Source: Acidobacteriaceae bacterium (lineage in GTDB: Bacteria > Acidobacteriota > Terriglobia > Terriglobales > Acidobacteriaceae). Taken from it: a stretch of 64,000 nt of DNA. Within the stretch, counting starts at the first letter, position 1. Each line of letters starts with the position of its first letter. Below are positions 25,678 through 34,225 of the stretch, piece after piece. Under the pieces are notes generated by a model. The model was given only the letters and a program-made list of their open reading frames with translations, was not told where the DNA came from and searched no databases. The stretch lies in assembly GCA_025356095.1 (NCBI GenBank), contig JANXUR010000068.1, positions 22,172-86,171 on the forward strand, written 5' to 3'. The translations under genes were made by a program, and so were the position numbers.

Positions 25678-28600
25678 ATGACTCGATCCGTTGCTCGTTG
25701 TCTCGCCTGTGTCCCGGGCCACGCTACACTCTGCACAATGTTGTTGCTCGGCGCATTGCTTCTAGGGGGATCAGACCCCGGCGCCTTCGCGCAGGGATAC
25801 ACCTTCGGACGGGCGGCACTCGCGACTCCTGCCGCCGCCACTGCGTTGGCTAAAGGCGATTTTAATGGCGACGGTGTGGCAGACTTCGCCATTTCCAGCT
25901 CCACCAACGGCACGGTCTCAATCTTCCTCTCCAGGCCGGACGGCAGCTATGCCCCCCGTACCGACTTCAGTGTCACTGGCGCGACGCAGATGGTTGCTGG
26001 CGACTTTAATAATGACGGTAAGACGGACCTCGCCATCGCCACTGGCAGCAGCCTTGTTGTGATGCCGGGCAACGGCGACGGAACCTTTCAAGGGCCCTTC
26101 ACCTACGGCATTGCAACCACTGCGTTAGCGGCCGCCGACTTCAACGCAGATGGCAAGCTCGACCTGGTGATTGCGGGAACGGCGAGCGGGATTTATTTGG
26201 GCAACGGTGACGGTACTTTCACGCTGCTTGGCAGCTCACTAGGAAGCGCCGCGTATGTCTTTACCGCCGACTTTAACAATGACGGTAAGCTCGACGCCTT
26301 CCTGGGGAACCAAATCTTCCTCGGCGATGGCAAGGGCGGCCTGACCCTTGCTGCTTCCACCACCTACAGCGGTACCACTCCCGCAGTGGCGGCTGATGTG
26401 GACGGCGATGGCATCTTGGACCTTATCTACCAGCTCACCAGTTGCCAGCGCTTTTCCTGCGGCTACAACTTCTATCTGTACAAGGGCGTGGGCAACGGCA
26501 CATTCACCTTCTCTCGCACCTTCTCGTCGGGGGGCACGCAATCACAAATCATCACCGCAGACTTTAACCAAGACGGCAAGATGGACTTTATTTCACTGCC
26601 CGGCGGCTTGTACCTGGGGAACGGCGACGGAACATTCACTGGTCCGCAGCAGGGAGCCACGGGCCTTTCCGGCACCACGCTCCTGGCTGGTGACTTTAAC
26701 AACGATGGTCAACTCGACGTCGCCGAACTGGATAAAAACAACTTTCTCAGCCTCTCGCTGGGCAACCACGGCGTCTTTCCGCAGCCTGCGCTCACCACGG
26801 TCGGTGCCGCTCTGGGCGCGACCACTGTGTTCGCCGATCTAAATAACGACGGCAAGCCAGATGAAATCAGCGTTACTTTTTCGCAAGTGGTCGTGCAACT
26901 CGGCAACGGCGATGGCACCTTCCAAGCACCCCAGGTTTCCAGCGCCAACGGCGGCGGTGCGCAGTTCGCTGTTGCCGATTTTAATCATGACAGTAAGCCA
27001 GACCTCGCCATTATTGGTCCGGGTTCCACCATCCAGACCTTCGCGGTGCTGCTTGGCAATGGCGACGGCACTTTTCAAAGTCCGATTGCCACCAACGGTA
27101 GCCGGTATGCCCTCTACATGGCTGCGGCAGACCTGAATGGCGACGGCAACCTTGATCTCCTAGTGCCTTCGCAGAACGGTCCGTACGGTGTGGATGTGTA
27201 TCTCGGCCGCGGGGATGGCACCTTTGGGTCTCTCACCACCTTCAACACCTGCTTTCCCGGAGGGATTGTAGTCGCAGATTTTAATCATGACGGCTTTGCT
27301 GACGCAGCGGTCGCCTGCAATGATTCCGGAACCTACGGCATGCAGGTGTTGCTCGGCAAGGGCGATGGCACCTTCCAGCCTGAGGTCTTCTACTCTACTG
27401 GCAATGACTTCAGCACCAGCATCGTCGCGGGTGATTTCGACGCGGATGGCCGCACCGACCTGGCAGAAGGCGGCTTTCAGGGCATCTCGGTTCTGCTTGG
27501 CAATGGCGACGGCACCTTCCACGCGTCCACGCCCGCGACCATCGGTGGCTCTCAGCCTTTGTTCCTGACCGCAGCAGACTTCAACCTGGACGGCAAGACG
27601 GATCTCGCTGCCATCGTGTACCCCTCTTCGCTTTCGCTCACGCATCTCTACTTCAGCAACGGCGATGGCACTTTTACCGACTCATTTCTCTCGGGCAGTC
27701 CGTCGGGCGGCTTGGTGGCAACTGACCTGAACAACGACGGCGCACCGGACTTGCTAGCCACGCTGCCCGGTGCCTCTAGCTCCACAGTTTACAGCCACAT
27801 CAATGCGCCGGTCGCGTCGTTTTCACCCGGCGCACTTAGCTTTGCCAATCAGATTGTGAACACCACAAGCAGTTCGCGGACGCTGACTGTCTCCAACCCA
27901 AGCTCTGCGCCGCTTGCCCTCGGGGCCACCAGCGTTACCGGAGACTTCGCCATCACCAGCAACGCCTGCACTGGTACGCTGCCGCCAGCGGGCTCGTGCA
28001 CCATTCAAGCAACCTTTACGCCCACCGCCACCGGACTCCGAACTGGCACCCTCACGGTTGCCTCCAGCAACATCGGTGGCACGGCTGTGCTTACTCTCTC
28101 TGGCACGGGCACGGCCGCAGGGGCGGTCGTTACTCTCACGCCCACTACTCTCACCTTTGCGGGGCAAGTGGTGGGTACCAGCAGCACGGCTCAAGTCATC
28201 ACGGTCAGCAGCACCGGATCCGGTGCAGCAACGTTTGCCAGCTTCAGCAGCACCGGAGACTTCTCTCAAACCAACACGTGTCCTGCGGTGTTGAGCTCGG
28301 GTGCGACCTGTACGGTTTCCGTCACCTTTAAGCCCACGGCGACGGGCACCCGCAGTGGCAGTTTAGTCGTCTCTGACAATGGCGTTGGGGGTGGCCAGAC
28401 GGCAACGCTTTCTGGCACGGGAACCGCCCCGGTCGTCACGCTCTCGCCCACCAGCCTCACGTTCGCCAATCAGTTGCTCAATACGACAAGCCAAGGCCAG
28501 AAGGTGACCCTTACCAACACCGGCAACGGTGCGCTCACCGTAACCAGCCTGAGCATTAGCGGCACTAACTCCACCGAGTTCACCCAGACCAACACTTGTG

Positions 28601-29058
28601 GGATCACGGTGAATGTGGGCGCGAGTTGCACCATTACTGTTGCCTTCCGGCCTACGGCTATCAACGCCCGTACTGCGACCCTCAACATCAACGACAATGC
28701 ATTTGGTGCCCCGCAAACCATCGCGCTGACCGGCACTGGCACCAACATCAAGCTCTCGGCGACCACCGTCAACTTCGGCACGGTCACTGTAGGCCAAAAA
28801 AGCCCGGTGAAAAACGTGACGGTTACCAACAGCGGATCGGTCACAGTGAACATCAGCGGAATTTCGCTCAGCGGAGCCAACTCAAGCGACTACACCGAAA
28901 CCACCACGTGCGGTGCGACCTTGCTGACCCGCAAGACTTGCACCATCTCCCTGACCTTTGCCCCAACAGTAAAGGGAACTCGCACCGCAACGCTCAACGT
29001 CAACGACGATGGCGGTGGCAGTCCGCAAACCGCAGCATTGACCGGAAGTGGAAGATAA
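25678..29058 (+). CDS. Giant secreted FG-GAP/VCBS repeat protein with choice-of-anchor D tail
   Basis: 1126 residues from ATG 25678. A signal peptide (MLLLGALLLGGSDPGAFA) precedes about 14 FG-GAP blades over residues 40-700, each with a D-F-N-x-D-G-x-x-D calcium loop and LGNGDGTF. At least four Ig-like ASPM/SPD-2/Hydin (choice-of-anchor D) domains follow (SFANQIVNTTSSSRTLTVSN; TGTLPPAGSCTIQATFTPTA and so on). No LPXTG or PEP-CTERM anchor is visible at the C-terminus (ALTGSGR). Integrin-like propellers of this kind act in cell-surface adhesion or as extracellular structural proteins; no enzyme motif was found. Confidence 0.88.
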   Translation: MTRSVARCLACVPGHATLCTMLLLGALLLGGSDPGAFAQGYTFGRAALATPAAATALAKGDFNGDGVADFAISSSTNGTVSIFLSRPDGSYAPRTDFSVTGATQMVAGDFNNDGKTDLAIATGSSLVVMPGNGDGTFQGPFTYGIATTALAAADFNADGKLDLVIAGTASGIYLGNGDGTFTLLGSSLGSAAYVFTADFNNDGKLDAFLGNQIFLGDGKGGLTLAASTTYSGTTPAVAADVDGDGILDLIYQLTSCQRFSCGYNFYLYKGVGNGTFTFSRTFSSGGTQSQIITADFNQDGKMDFISLPGGLYLGNGDGTFTGPQQGATGLSGTTLLAGDFNNDGQLDVAELDKNNFLSLSLGNHGVFPQPALTTVGAALGATTVFADLNNDGKPDEISVTFSQVVVQLGNGDGTFQAPQVSSANGGGAQFAVADFNHDSKPDLAIIGPGSTIQTFAVLLGNGDGTFQSPIATNGSRYALYMAAADLNGDGNLDLLVPSQNGPYGVDVYLGRGDGTFGSLTTFNTCFPGGIVVADFNHDGFADAAVACNDSGTYGMQVLLGKGDGTFQPEVFYSTGNDFSTSIVAGDFDADGRTDLAEGGFQGISVLLGNGDGTFHASTPATIGGSQPLFLTAADFNLDGKTDLAAIVYPSSLSLTHLYFSNGDGTFTDSFLSGSPSGGLVATDLNNDGAPDLLATLPGASSSTVYSHINAPVASFSPGALSFANQIVNTTSSSRTLTVSNPSSAPLALGATSVTGDFAITSNACTGTLPPAGSCTIQATFTPTATGLRTGTLTVASSNIGGTAVLTLSGTGTAAGAVVTLTPTTLTFAGQVVGTSSTAQVITVSSTGSGAATFASFSSTGDFSQTNTCPAVLSSGATCTVSVTFKPTATGTRSGSLVVSDNGVGGGQTATLSGTGTAPVVTLSPTSLTFANQLLNTTSQGQKVTLTNTGNGALTVTSLSISGTNSTEFTQTNTCGITVNVGASCTITVAFRPTAINARTATLNINDNAFGAPQTIALTGTGTNIKLSATTVNFGTVTVGQKSPVKNVTVTNSGSVTVNISGISLSGANSSDYTETTTCGATLLTRKTCTISLTFAPTVKGTRTATLNVNDDGGGSPQTAALTGSGR

Positions 29059-29104
29059 GTGGAAGCTAAGTGAACGCTTAAGTGAATGCTGGGTGAACGT
29101 CAGG

Positions 29105-29123
29105 TACAACATAAGATGTTGTA
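29105..29123. other. Inverted repeat
   Basis: TACAACAT-AAG-ATGTTGTA, a perfect 8-bp palindrome, 46 bp after the FG-GAP stop. It could be a regulator site or part of the terminator region. Confidence 0.5.
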
Positions 29124-29140
29124 AATAAACAGGTTAATGT

Positions 29141-29171
29141 AATGGCCGGGTGCTGATTTCGCCCGGCCATT
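29141..29171 (+). terminator. Terminator of FG-GAP gene
   Basis: A 10-bp stem, AATGGCCGGG with CCCGGCCATT, around an 11-nt loop. Confidence 0.75.
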
Positions 29172-29211
29172 GCTTCGGCCAGTCCCTCCCGCTCAACAAT
29201 CTTAAGAAAAA

Positions 29212-29276
29212 TGTAAATAACACTTGACATCGCAAACGTGTAAAGGCATATTTACATATGACAAGGGTGCTTTACA
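29212..29276 (+). promoter_or_regulatory. Promoter with four TGTAAA half-sites
   Basis: A -35-like TTGACA lies at 29224-29229. TGTAAA or its complement occurs at 29212, 29239, 29251 and 29271; the middle two form TGTAAA-GGCATA-TTTACA across the expected -10 region (CATATT or TATTTA). The next pair gives GTGTAAAG...CTTTACAC. This looks like an operator for the XRE regulator encoded second in the operon. Confidence 0.6.
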
Positions 29277-29316
29277 CATCGTGAATCCCTGCGCTGCCCT
29301 TTCCTAGGAGAAGTCC

Positions 29317-29721
29317 ATGACCGACTGCCTTATCAACGACCCCGCCGCAAAACGGCGCTACTATCGCGACATCTTCTTGAGCACTGGCATCTACATGGTG
29401 CTGCTGCTTATCTCGGTACACCTGCTCCGGCGCGATATGGTGAGCGGGCCTTGGAAGTACATTGTGGCGGTGATGCCAGCGCTGCCCATGTTCATGGTGC
29501 CGCGCGCCGTCATCCGTTCATTCGTCTTCATGGACGAGTTGCAGCGCCGCATTCAGTTGGAGTCCCTGGCGTTTGCGTTCACCCTCACCGCGCTGCTGAC
29601 CCTGACCTACGGGTTTTTGGAAAACGCTGGTCTGCCCCAACTAAGCTGGATCTGGGTCTGGCCCTTGATGGGCTTTCTGTGGGCGGTCGGAATCGCGGTG
29701 GCCAAGCGGAGGTACCAGTGA
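29317..29721 (+). CDS. Small four-helix membrane protein
   Basis: 134 residues; AGGAGAAG stands five bases before ATG 29317. Four hydrophobic segments: FLSTGIYMVLLLISVHLL, KYIVAVMPALPMFMVP, LESLAFAFTLTALLTLTYGFL and WVWPLMGFLWAVGIAVA. The sequence MDELQRRIQLE between helices two and three is a recurrent feature of a family that is often paired with an XRE regulator. The function is unknown. The regulator gene begins directly at its stop. Confidence 0.75.
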   Translation: MTDCLINDPAAKRRYYRDIFLSTGIYMVLLLISVHLLRRDMVSGPWKYIVAVMPALPMFMVPRAVIRSFVFMDELQRRIQLESLAFAFTLTALLTLTYGFLENAGLPQLSWIWVWPLMGFLWAVGIAVAKRRYQ

Positions 29722-29723
29722 TT

Positions 29724-29918
29724 ATGAAAAGCCGCCTACGGGATCTCCGCACCCAGCAAGGCTGGTCTCAGGGTGATATGGCAGATAAGCTCGCCGTTTC
29801 TCGCCAAACCGTCAACGCCATTGAAACCGAGAAGTATGACCCCAGCTTGCCCTTGGCCTTCAAAATCGCCAAGTTGTTCGGTTGCACGATTGAGGATGTA
29901 TTTGCACCCGAAGCATAG
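29724..29918 (+). CDS. XRE-family transcriptional regulator (small)
   Basis: 64 residues from ATG 29724; GTG 29718, which overlaps the previous stop and is five bases after GGAGG, is equally likely. It is almost all a Cro/C1-type helix-turn-helix: LRDLRTQQGWSQGDMADKLA, then SRQTVNAIETEKYDPSLPLA, ending in FGCTIEDVF, a signature of the YozG-like group. It probably autoregulates through the TGTAAA palindromes 440 bp upstream. Confidence 0.9.
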   Translation: MKSRLRDLRTQQGWSQGDMADKLAVSRQTVNAIETEKYDPSLPLAFKIAKLFGCTIEDVFAPEA

Positions 29919-29973
29919 AAGTCGCCCAAGAACAGAGCCGCGCCAATTGGCGCACTTCAAGGAGAGAACTACC

Positions 29974-30057
29974 ATGAAACACTTCTGCACCCGCACCAGA
30001 GACGATGACTTTATCATCATCCTGATCGCCATTGTTGTAACGCTGATGATGAAGTAA
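29974..30057 (+). CDS. 27-residue membrane micropeptide
   Basis: ATG 29974 has AAGGAGAG nine bases upstream, one of the best ribosome sites here. The peptide has a charged start (KHFCTRTRDDD) and one hydrophobic helix (FIIILIAIVVTLMM) ending in Lys. Its helix is nearly the same as the first hydrophobic segment of the next gene (FIPILIAIVV). It lies 55 bp after the XRE gene and 138 bp before the amidohydrolase. It is probably a real single-pass peptide, perhaps a regulator of the neighbouring membrane protein. Confidence 0.6.
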   Translation: MKHFCTRTRDDDFIIILIAIVVTLMMK

Positions 30058-30195
30058 AGTTCAGCTATTAGAGGCTCCGCTTTCTCATAATGATCTGAGA
30101 CAGCGGTCGGCGGATTACTATCGCCCATCTTGCACCCTGACGTCAGTTTTTGGGACTACTCAACGAACGACTATCTCCACTTAGGGAGTACTTGT

Positions 30196-32043
30196 ATGAA
30201 ACTTTGCCAACACCGCCACCGCCATTTCATTCCCATCCTCATAGCGATTGTTGTCGCCTGCATATCAGCAAGGTCGCAAAGCGCACCGGGTTCAGAAGTG
30301 ACGGTGATCCGGAACGTTCGCGTTTTTGACGGACACAAACTTAGCAAACCCCAAGAGGTACTGATCGAGAACGGCCACATTGCTAAGCTGGGGACAAAAA
30401 TTGCCGCCAGTGGTGCTAAAGAAATAGACGGCACGGGTAACACTTTGCTACCGGGCCTGATTGATTCCCATGTTCACGTCTGGGGCGACGCCCTTACTGA
30501 AGCCCTCATCTTCGGAGTTACAACCGAACTGGATATGTTCACCGACCCAAAGTTTGTGGCAGCGGCCAAACAAGCCGAGGCAGCGGGTAAGTCGCCAGAC
30601 AAAGCTGATATGCGTTCTGCCGGCACACTGGTGACCGCCCCTGGCGGACACGGCACCGAGTATGGGTTTCCTATTCCGACTATCTCGGCGCCCGCGGAAG
30701 CACAGGCTTTCGTGGACGCGCGTATCGCCGAAGGCAGCGACTACATCAAACTAGTGTACGACGACTCACTGGAATACGGTGGCAAAGGCCGTCCCACGCT
30801 AAGTAAAGAGACGATGGCAGCGGTCATCGCCGCTGCCCACAAGCGCGGTAGGCTGGCGGTCGTCCACATCGGCACGCAACAGCAGGCTATGGACGCACTC
30901 AACGCCGGCGCGGACGCGCTGGTTCACTTATTCGTAGATGCGGAACCGACGGCGGAATTTGTCGCGCTTGCAAGGTCACGCCATGTCTTTATTGTTCCTA
31001 CACTTACTGTGCTGGATAGTATCGGCGGCCATGCCAGTGGGGAATCGCTTACAGCCGACCCGCGCCTGGCGCCGTATCTTTCTGCCACGGATGCGGCGGG
31101 CCTGAAGCGAGGGTTCGGAAAGATGCCGGAGGCTCTGCAGTTAAGTCATGCGGAACACGCGGTTGTGTTACTTCGCAATGCAGGTGTGCCATTACTTGCG
31201 GGTACTGATGCACCGAATCCCGGTACGGGGCATGGTGTTAGCCTACATCGTGAACTGGAGTTACTGGTAGCTTCGGGCCTAACCGCTGCGGAGGCATTGA
31301 CGGCCGCTACAGCAACTCCAGCGGAGAAATTCGGGCTGACTGATCGTGGCACGATCGCGGTGGGCAAGCGTGCCGACTTGGTGTTAGTGAAAGGTGATCC
31401 AACGGCAGACATTACCGCAACCCGCGATATCGTTGCCATCTGGAAGCAGGGAACCCGCGTGGATCGTGAAAGCTACCGCGCCGCGCGAGACAAAGAGCGT
31501 CTCGAGACAGCGACCGCCTTCAAGAGCCTCGCGCCCCAGGGCTCGGAATCTGGCTTGATTAGCGACTTTGAATCGGGGAAAGATGTTACTAACTTCGGCT
31601 CAGGCTGGGACAACACAACCGACACCATCGCGGGTGGCAAGAGTACTGCAACAAAGCAAGTGGTTGCTGTCGGAGCTAACGGTAGTAAGTTCGCCTTGCA
31701 AGTTACAGGGGAGATTGCACCCGACTTGCCGTATGCGTGGGGCGGCGTCATGTTTTATCCCGGAGCTCAGCCTTTCGCCCCGGCCAACCTTGCCAGTAAG
31801 AAGTTGTTAAGCTTTTGGGCTAAGGGTGACGCTCAAACCTATCGCGTGATGTTGTTTGCCCAAAGCCGCGGCCAGTTCCCGTCGCAGAAGACCTTTACGG
31901 TCACCGGCGAGTGGCAAAAGTATGAGTTTCCTGTGAACGCCTTCGACGGCCTCGATGGCCACGACCTAATTGGGATCGCCTTCGTCGGCGGGCCAAAGGC
32001 AGGGAAGTACGAACTTACCCTCGACGAGGTGAAGTTGCAGTAA
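30196..32043 (+). CDS. Secreted amidohydrolase fused to a CIA30-like domain
   Basis: 615 residues from ATG 30196 (GGGAG upstream). A signal or anchor segment (HFIPILIAIVVACISA) precedes an amidohydrolase of the imidazolonepropionase/prolidase-like type: H92-V-H94 in LIDSHVH, a Lys in IKLVYDD that could be carboxylated, a His in VVHIGT and Asp in LAGTDAPN. The last 150 residues resemble the CIA30/carbohydrate-binding beta sandwich (SDFESGKDVTNFGSGW; LSFWAKGD; TGEWQKYEFP). The substrate is unknown; peptides, amides or lactones are possible. The exported location suggests use of an external compound. Confidence 0.85.
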   Translation: MKLCQHRHRHFIPILIAIVVACISARSQSAPGSEVTVIRNVRVFDGHKLSKPQEVLIENGHIAKLGTKIAASGAKEIDGTGNTLLPGLIDSHVHVWGDALTEALIFGVTTELDMFTDPKFVAAAKQAEAAGKSPDKADMRSAGTLVTAPGGHGTEYGFPIPTISAPAEAQAFVDARIAEGSDYIKLVYDDSLEYGGKGRPTLSKETMAAVIAAAHKRGRLAVVHIGTQQQAMDALNAGADALVHLFVDAEPTAEFVALARSRHVFIVPTLTVLDSIGGHASGESLTADPRLAPYLSATDAAGLKRGFGKMPEALQLSHAEHAVVLLRNAGVPLLAGTDAPNPGTGHGVSLHRELELLVASGLTAAEALTAATATPAEKFGLTDRGTIAVGKRADLVLVKGDPTADITATRDIVAIWKQGTRVDRESYRAARDKERLETATAFKSLAPQGSESGLISDFESGKDVTNFGSGWDNTTDTIAGGKSTATKQVVAVGANGSKFALQVTGEIAPDLPYAWGGVMFYPGAQPFAPANLASKKLLSFWAKGDAQTYRVMLFAQSRGQFPSQKTFTVTGEWQKYEFPVNAFDGLDGHDLIGIAFVGGPKAGKYELTLDEVKLQ

Positions 32044-32064
32044 TGCACTGAGCGTGGCTAGTGT

Positions 32065-32086
32065 GGGACGGGCGCTCGCCCGTCCC
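32065..32086. terminator. Bidirectional terminator between convergent genes
   Basis: GGGACGGGC-GCTC-GCCCGTCCC, a perfect 9-bp stem. Its last base touches the stop codon of the MATE gene. Confidence 0.75.
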
Positions 32087-33468
32087 TACAGTTCCGGGAA
32101 GTTCGGCTCGAGTTCCACTGTGTCCGGCACGATTTTGAAGCTCAGCTTCTTGCCAAACTCGCGGTAAAGCAGCCACAGATTTATCCCCGCCTGTAGCAAC
32201 ACGCTGGCTACCGAAATCTGCCACACGTGGATAATGGCAAAGTCCGGACGCGATGCCATCCACAGAATCGCCCCCATGAACAGCGTGAGCCGGAAGGCCG
32301 AGGAAAACAGCGGCGGCCACGAGTTGCCCATAGACTGGAACATCGCCGAAATGACAAAGATAAGCCCCGACGCCGCGAAGTTCCACGACACCATGCGGAA
32401 GTACTCTGACCCGAACGCAATAGCAACCTGATCCGTCAAAAAGATCGCCACCAGCTTTTCGGGCACCAAATGGGCCAGTGCGGTCATTACTAGCATAATG
32501 CCAACTGTCATCAGTGCCGCCGAGCGGAAGGTTTGCTTCACCCGTTCCGCAGATCGCGCACCGAAGTTTTGTGCCGCCACGGGAGACGCCGCGAAGGCCA
32601 CCGCCATCACTGGCACAAACAGCATCTGCATGATGCGCACGCCAGTGCCAAAGCCCGCCTGCGCCGCTGAGCCAAAGCGGTTGATCACACTGTAGATTAG
32701 GAAGGAGTAGACGCCAATCAGCAGAAACTCGCCACCGGCTGGCACCCCAATTTTCAACATCTCCCACCAGATTTTCGGTTGTGGCCGCCACTGCGAGCGG
32801 TCAAACGAGACATAAGTTTCCAGCTTCAAGAAGTAGGCAGTCATCGCGACCACGCCAACCGCAATGGCGATAAACGTTGCCATTCCCGCGCCTTCCACGC
32901 CAAAGGCATGGCCGGTAAGCCAACCAGCAATCAAAATTGGTGCCAGAAGAATGTTCAGCAGCACGGTCAGCATCTGCACAATCATCGTGGGCTTCACAAT
33001 GCCGGTGCCGCGCAGGGCCGCGCCCATCGAGATCAGGGCGAACTGCAAACCGAGTCCGGGCAAAAACCACTTCATATATTCCAGCGCACGTTGCCGCGTC
33101 AGCGCGTCGGCTGCCGTGCCCGCATAGGCGTCCCGGAAGAGCAGCACGCCCACCAAAAACAGTGCGCCCACCAGTAACGAGAAAATAAACGACTGGTTGA
33201 AGACTTTTTCCGCGCGGGGCTGGCTTTTTGCCCCAACGGCGTGCGCGATGAGTGTGGTGGTGCCTACGCCGAGCATTTGCGTCGCCGCCAACACCACCAT
33301 CATCAGGTTGCCGGCCAGGCCGACGCCTGCGTTCGCCTCTTTGCCCAGCTTCGAAATAAACCAGAGGTCCACAAAAAAGTAAAGGCTTTGGAAGACCATG
33401 CCCGCCGCCATCGCACCCGACAGGGACACGATGTGTTTGGTTACCGAACCTTTAGTCAAATCATTCAT
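32086..33468 (-). CDS. MATE family efflux transporter
   Basis: 460 residues, twelve predicted transmembrane helices in two six-helix halves. It has the MATE pattern: LSGAMAAGMVFQSLYFFVDLWFI at the start, GANAGVG-like GKEANAGVGLAGN and, in the second half, VAFAASPVAAQNFGARS. It is a multidrug/Na+ or H+ antiporter in the inner membrane. It is convergent with the amidohydrolase gene, and no regulator is adjacent. Confidence 0.92.
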   Translation of the reverse strand: MNDLTKGSVTKHIVSLSGAMAAGMVFQSLYFFVDLWFISKLGKEANAGVGLAGNLMMVVLAATQMLGVGTTTLIAHAVGAKSQPRAEKVFNQSFIFSLLVGALFLVGVLLFRDAYAGTAADALTRQRALEYMKWFLPGLGLQFALISMGAALRGTGIVKPTMIVQMLTVLLNILLAPILIAGWLTGHAFGVEGAGMATFIAIAVGVVAMTAYFLKLETYVSFDRSQWRPQPKIWWEMLKIGVPAGGEFLLIGVYSFLIYSVINRFGSAAQAGFGTGVRIMQMLFVPVMAVAFAASPVAAQNFGARSAERVKQTFRSAALMTVGIMLVMTALAHLVPEKLVAIFLTDQVAIAFGSEYFRMVSWNFAASGLIFVISAMFQSMGNSWPPLFSSAFRLTLFMGAILWMASRPDFAIIHVWQISVASVLLQAGINLWLLYREFGKKLSFKIVPDTVELEPNFPEL

Positions 33469-33516
33469 CGGGCGTCTCTGCAGAAGTGTTTGGCTATTTT
33501 AGCTGGTTCGCGGCAG

Positions 33517-33807
33517 CACAGCGTGAAAATCTCCTTCGGACGCACTTTGGCGACCGATCTGTCACCCCGCGGCATTCGGGTCAACACCGTGAGTCCGGGA
33601 CCGATCGAAACGCCCATCTACACCACGCTCGGCATCCCCGCAGCTGCTGTGGATGCTCTGGCTGAAAACATGCGCAGCACCGTAGCGCTCAAGCGCTTCG
33701 GCAAGGCGGAGGAAGTCGCCAAAACAGTAGCCTTCTTGGCTTCGAGCGAGGCATCGTACATTACCGGGGAAGAGATTGCTGTGGACGGCGGACTGATGCG
33801 GCTCTAA
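33517..33807 (+). pseudogene. C-terminal fragment of a short-chain dehydrogenase
   Basis: About 96 residues match the end of an SDR: SFGRTLATDLSPRGIRVNTV, PGPIETPIY, LKRFGKAEEVAKTVAFLAS and ITGEEIAVDGGL. The Rossmann nucleotide-binding half and the YxxxK motif are missing. There is no start with a ribosome site, and the fragment begins beside the MATE promoter. It is a gene remnant. Confidence 0.85.
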
Positions 33808-33841
33808 TCGTCCGCAGCATCGCTAGCCAACCCGCCTGAAC

Positions 33842-33881
33842 GCCGCCCCAGAGTACCCTTAAAGAACCTCCCCGGGGCGGC
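33842..33881 (-). terminator. Hairpin downstream of tRNA-Arg
   Basis: GCCGCCCC and GGGGCGGC with a 24-nt loop, starting 14 bp past the tRNA 3' end on the minus strand. Confidence 0.55.
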
Positions 33882-33894
33882 TGTTGGCATGGGA

Positions 33895-33971
33895 TGGTGC
33901 GCCCTGAGAGATTCGAACTCCCGACCTTCTGATTCGAAGTCAGACGCTCTATCCAGCTAAGCTAAGGGCGC
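33895..33971 (-). tRNA. tRNA-Arg (anticodon UCG)
   Basis: A full cloverleaf: acceptor GCGCCCT/AGGGCGC, D-arm AGCTTAGCTGGATAGAGC, anticodon stem TCTGA/TCAGA with loop CTTCGAA, T-arm CGGGAGTTCGAATCTC. The terminal CCA is encoded (33895-33897). It reads CGA codons. Confidence 0.95.
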
Positions 33972-34225
33972 GCGAAAAGCGCAACGAGCCGAAGACGGCC
34001 GTCGCCGAGTCACGCTCTATTCTGCCACATGTGGACAAATGATGGGGCAAGGGCCTTGGCACGCGGAGCTCTTCAGAAAGGCCCCGGGGGAAAGAGTGCA
34101 CAAAAAGGGTCACCTAACGCGCGCCGCGGGCCCGAGCCGCAGTTCTACAACCAAGTTGGCGAGCGGGCTGGAAAAGGGGCCTGCGGAGCGGCACCCTGAG
34201 GGCACGCGCTCCGGGGGCGGTTTCG

